A DNA stretch of 9,488 nt from the NCBI GenBank assembly GCA_031422555.1, contig JANPLZ010000170.1:1-9488 (forward strand). Direction: 5' to 3'. This DNA comes from JANNAT01 sp031422555 (GTDB lineage Bacteria; Pseudomonadota; Alphaproteobacteria; Rhodobacterales; Rhodobacteraceae). The notes under the pieces are model-generated. The model made no database searches. It was not told where the DNA came from and saw only the letters and a list, made by a program, of their open reading frames with translations. Shown piece by piece: positions 7,625 to 9,488 of this stretch (position 1 is its first letter; each line of letters starts with the position of its first letter). Made by a program: the position numbers and the translations under genes.

Positions 7625-7644
7625 ATTGCGATATCTGGCGCAAT
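7625..7644. promoter_or_regulatory. Inverted repeat ATTGCG-N8-CGCAAT, candidate operator
   Basis: ATTGCG (7625-7630) and CGCAAT (7639-7644) form a perfect 6-bp dyad with an 8-bp centre. It lies in an AT-rich stretch at about -85 to -105 from the predicted ilvB transcription start, a usual place for an activator site. The regulator is unknown; an Lrp/AsnC-type protein would fit the pathway but the sequence does not prove it. Confidence 0.35.
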
Positions 7645-7760
7645 ATTGTAATTAACGCAAAAATGCGGGGTCGCGCGGGTGTTGTGCCAGTGTTGCCGCT
7701 CGGCAGAGTCGGGACGGCTTTCGGCGGCAAACCGCGCATAAAAAACCAATCCCGGCAATC

Positions 7761-7779
7761 TGGTAAGAAAAAGTTACCA
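7761..7779. promoter_or_regulatory. Inverted repeat TGGTAA-N7-TTACCA, candidate operator for takP
   Basis: TGGTAAGAAAAAGTTACCA is a perfect 6-bp dyad around a 7-bp A-rich centre, 118 bp before the takP start. The size and symmetry suit a dimeric helix-turn-helix repressor such as a GntR-family protein. Its right arm overlaps the only plausible -35 (7774-7779) for takP, so binding there could block transcription. No regulator gene is in the window. Confidence 0.4.
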
Positions 7780-7896
7780 AAAATCGCCGTGATTGTAAAA
7801 AATATGTTCTCAAACCGTCAAACCATGCGTTAGGGTTGCAAGACCAAACGGGTGGCGTGGCAGGTCCAGCGGCGCGCCCATAAAAGGGAGGACTAT

Positions 7897-9003
7897 ATGG
7901 ATCGTCGCTCATTTCTGACCAAAGCCACCGTTGGCGGTGCTGCCGCTGCCGGGGCAGCCGTGCTGGCAGCCCCCGCCATCGCCCAAACCGCGCCCAAGAT
8001 CACATGGCGCGTGACGTCATCGTTCCCAAAATCGCTGGACACCATCTATGGTGCGGCGGAAACCATGTCGAAATATGTCTCGGAAATGACCGATGGCAAT
8101 TTGACGCTGCAGGTGTTCCCGGCGGGCGAACTGGTGCCGGGCCTTGAAGCTGCCGATGCGGTTGCGGCCGGCACGGTAGAGGCGTGTCACACCGCCAGCT
8201 ATTATTTCTGGGGCAAGGATCCGACATTCGCGCTGGGAACCACCGTGCCATTTGGTCTGAACTATCGCCAGATGAACGCGTGGCTGTATCAGGGCGGCGG
8301 CATTGATATGCTGAACGAGTTCTTCCACACCCAGAACCTGCATTACATGCCGTGTGGCAACACCGGTGTGCAGATGGGCGGCTGGTATCGCAAGGAAATC
8401 AACTCGCTGGCCGATCTTACGGGCCTGAAAATGCGCATCGGTGGCTTTGCCGGCAAGATCATCGAAAAGCTGGGCGTGGTGCCGCAGCAAATTCCGGGCG
8501 GCGATATTTATCCGTCTCTGGAAAAAGGCACCATTGATGCCGCCGAGTGGGTTGGCCCTTATGATGATGAAAAGCTGGGCTTCTACAAAGTAGCGCCGTT
8601 TTATTACTATCCCGGTTGGTGGGAAGGTGGCCCGACGCTGTCAACCATGGTCAACCTTGACAAGTGGAACGAGTTGCCGCCCGCCTATCAGGGTGTCATG
8701 ACCACCGCCTGTGAGGCCGCGAATTCCAACATGATGGCAAATTATGACTGGAAAAACCCGACGGCGCTGAAATCGCTGGTCGCCAATGGCGCGCAGTTGC
8801 GGCCCTTCCCGCAAGACGTGCTGACGGCAGCGTTTGACGCGGCGATGGCCACTTATGCCGAATTGTCGGCCTCGAACCCGGCGTTCAAGAAGATCTATGA
8901 AAGCCAGCAGGCGTTCAAGAAAGACGCCTATCTGTGGGCGCAGATTGCTGAATATAACTACGACACCTTTATGATGGTGCAACAGCAGGCTGGCAAACTG
9001 TAA
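7897..9003 (+). CDS. takP: TRAP transporter solute-binding protein, TakP-like (2-oxoacid type)
   Basis: This is the periplasmic DctP-family binding protein of a tripartite ATP-independent transporter, which captures an organic acid for a sodium-coupled membrane permease. The 368-residue protein starts with a twin-arginine signal (MDRRSFLTKATVGG, hydrophobic stretch to about residue 26, cleavage near AIAQ at 27-30), so it is exported folded. Features of the TakP branch are SSFPKSLDTIYG (41-52), FPAGELVPGLEAADAV (74-89), GGNTGVQMGGW-like segment (154-163, here CGNTGVQMGGW), LKMRIGGFAGK (177-187) with the likely carboxylate-binding Arg180, AAEWVGPYDDEKLGF (215-229), and the C-terminus AEYNYDTFMMVQQQAGKL. 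It resembles the Rhodobacter 2-oxoacid-binding TakP from memory. The start at 7897 is set by AGGGAGG 5 nt upstream and by the Tat signal; an in-frame ATG at 7852 lacks both. No DctQ/DctM membrane partner follows: a terminator and repeats come next, so the permease is encoded elsewhere or beyond the window. Confidence 0.93.
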   Translation: MDRRSFLTKATVGGAAAAGAAVLAAPAIAQTAPKITWRVTSSFPKSLDTIYGAAETMSKYVSEMTDGNLTLQVFPAGELVPGLEAADAVAAGTVEACHTASYYFWGKDPTFALGTTVPFGLNYRQMNAWLYQGGGIDMLNEFFHTQNLHYMPCGNTGVQMGGWYRKEINSLADLTGLKMRIGGFAGKIIEKLGVVPQQIPGGDIYPSLEKGTIDAAEWVGPYDDEKLGFYKVAPFYYYPGWWEGGPTLSTMVNLDKWNELPPAYQGVMTTACEAANSNMMANYDWKNPTALKSLVANGAQLRPFPQDVLTAAFDAAMATYAELSASNPAFKKIYESQQAFKKDAYLWAQIAEYNYDTFMMVQQQAGKL

Positions 9004-9021
9004 GACTTTACACGGTAAAAG

Positions 9022-9052
9022 ACGGCCCCAAGGGAAACCTTGGGGCCGTTTT
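9022..9052 (+). terminator. Intrinsic terminator of takP
   Basis: ACGGCCCCAAGG (9022-9033), a GAAA tetraloop, and CCTTGGGGCCGT (9038-9049) form a perfect 12-bp stem followed by TTT, 18 bp after the takP stop. It shows that takP ends as a single-gene transcript on this side. Its 3' arm and T-tract are also the first bases of the tandem repeat unit that follows. Confidence 0.92.
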
Positions 9053-9466
9053 GCGTTCTGCGCCCCGGGCTTGATCCGTGGCCTCGGGTCGGGCGGCCAG
9101 AGGTCCCGGATCATGTCCGGGACGGCGGGCGGGCAGGGACTTGGTCTGTCTGGCCGCAAATCCGATGGATCATGCAGCTGGGGGCCGTTTTGCGTTCTGC
9201 GCCCCGTGCTTGATCCGGGGCCTCGGGTCGGGCGGTCAGAGGTGCCGGATCATGTCCGGGACGGCGGGTGGGTAGGGCCTTGGTCTGTCTGTCTGGCCGC
9301 AAATTCCATGGATCACGCAGTTGGGCCCCGTTTTGCGTTCTGCGCCCCGGGCTTGATCCGGGGCCTCGGGTCGGGCAACTGGAGGTGCCGGATCATGTCC
9401 GGGACGGCGGGCGGGCAGGGACTTGGTCTGCGTGGCTGGTTGAAAATTCCAAAGATCATGCGGCTT
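9042..9466. repeat. Tandem array of three ~140-bp palindromic repeats
   Basis: Three head-to-tail copies occupy 9042-9180 (139 bp), 9181-9323 (143 bp) and 9324-9466 (143 bp). Each begins GGGGCCG or GGGCCCCG, continues TTTTGCGTTCTGCGCCCC, and ends near GATCATGCAGCTG or a close variant. Copy 2 exceeds copy 1 by one extra GTCT in the TCTGTCTGTCTGG stretch. Copy 3 differs most in its last third. Every unit has two palindromes: A, GCCCCGG-GCTTGAT-CCGGGGC (9062-9082, 9201-9221, 9344-9364), and B, GTCCCGGA-TCATG-TCCGGGAC (9103-9123, 9242-9262, 9385-9405). A is perfect only in copy 3, B only in copy 1. A with its flank is roughly the reverse complement of B (about 21 of 26 bases), so each unit can also fold as one long hairpin. 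No coding sequence is supported here. Confidence 0.9.
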
Positions 9467-9488
9467 TGGGTCTACCCGACAATTTTGG

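Larger units (their letters stand above)
7575..7896. other. Divergent intergenic region between ilvB and takP
   Basis: This stretch of about 320 bp contains no supported gene. It is markedly AT-richer than the genes, especially 7600-7670 and 7740-7820. It carries two inverted repeats (7625-7644 and 7761-7779), described separately. I find no near-consensus promoter for takP; the best is TTACCA (7774-7779) with TAAAAA (7796-7801) at 16 nt, a weak match. Confidence 0.6.

Noticed and set aside
7411..7758. 115-codon open frame on the minus strand covering the ilvB leader
   Set aside because: It spans the promoter, leader peptide and terminator and has no family features; the 15-codon leader in a different context with AGGAGG explains the region better.
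9078..9302. Short open frames within the tandem repeats (both strands)
   Set aside because: They arise from palindromic GC-rich repeat sequence, lack ribosome-binding sites and encode low-complexity peptides.
9042..9466. CRISPR-like array
   Set aside because: The repeated unit is about 140 bp and copies abut with no unique spacers; no cas genes are present. It is a tandem palindromic repeat.

Overview
The window looks like a chromosomal segment of an alphaproteobacterium, most likely a member of the Rhodobacteraceae/Roseobacter group. The reasons are the high GC content, the alphaproteobacterial form of acetolactate synthase (AGEAS in place of the usual GDG cofactor motif), a Tat-exported TakP-type TRAP binding protein that closely resembles the Rhodobacter protein as I remember it, and the short intergenic repeats. 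Genus assignment is inference.

Layout. From 1 to 7379 every gene is on the minus strand. Reading with transcription (right to left): ilvB and ilvN (acetolactate synthase large and small subunits), then ccmF and ccmH (haem ligation in cytochrome c maturation), a PaaG-like enoyl-CoA isomerase/hydratase, and finally an arginase followed one base later by ornithine cyclodeaminase, which runs off the left edge. From 7897 to 9003 a single plus-strand gene encodes a periplasmic TRAP solute-binding protein of the 2-oxoacid (TakP) type. It has a strong terminator and is followed by three tandem copies of a ~140-bp palindrome-rich repeat reaching almost to the right edge.

Functional logic. Arginase plus ornithine cyclodeaminase converts arginine to ornithine and then proline, releasing urea and ammonia. 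IlvB/IlvN condense pyruvate (or pyruvate with 2-oxobutyrate) in the first common step of valine, leucine and isoleucine synthesis. The divergently transcribed TakP-like protein probably captures 2-oxoacids such as pyruvate, so the two sides of the 7380-7896 region may share a metabolite. CcmF and CcmH act together at the cytoplasmic membrane to attach haem to apocytochromes c.

The most informative non-coding region is the ilvB leader (7418-7574). It contains a near-consensus promoter, a 15-codon leader peptide rich in Ile, Val and Leu (MRVILVIVRLRCMGR) with a perfect AGGAGG, a 10-bp antiterminator and an overlapping 9-bp intrinsic terminator. Together these form a complete classical transcription attenuator. 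Two further observations deserve attention: a composite REP-like element present once after the PaaG-like gene and once between ilvB and ilvN, both ending in an identical 17-nt box, and the tandem array after takP, whose unit begins with the 3' arm of the takP terminator. I found no mobile-element genes, tRNA, rRNA, CRISPR or defence genes, and no sign of an entirely new system.
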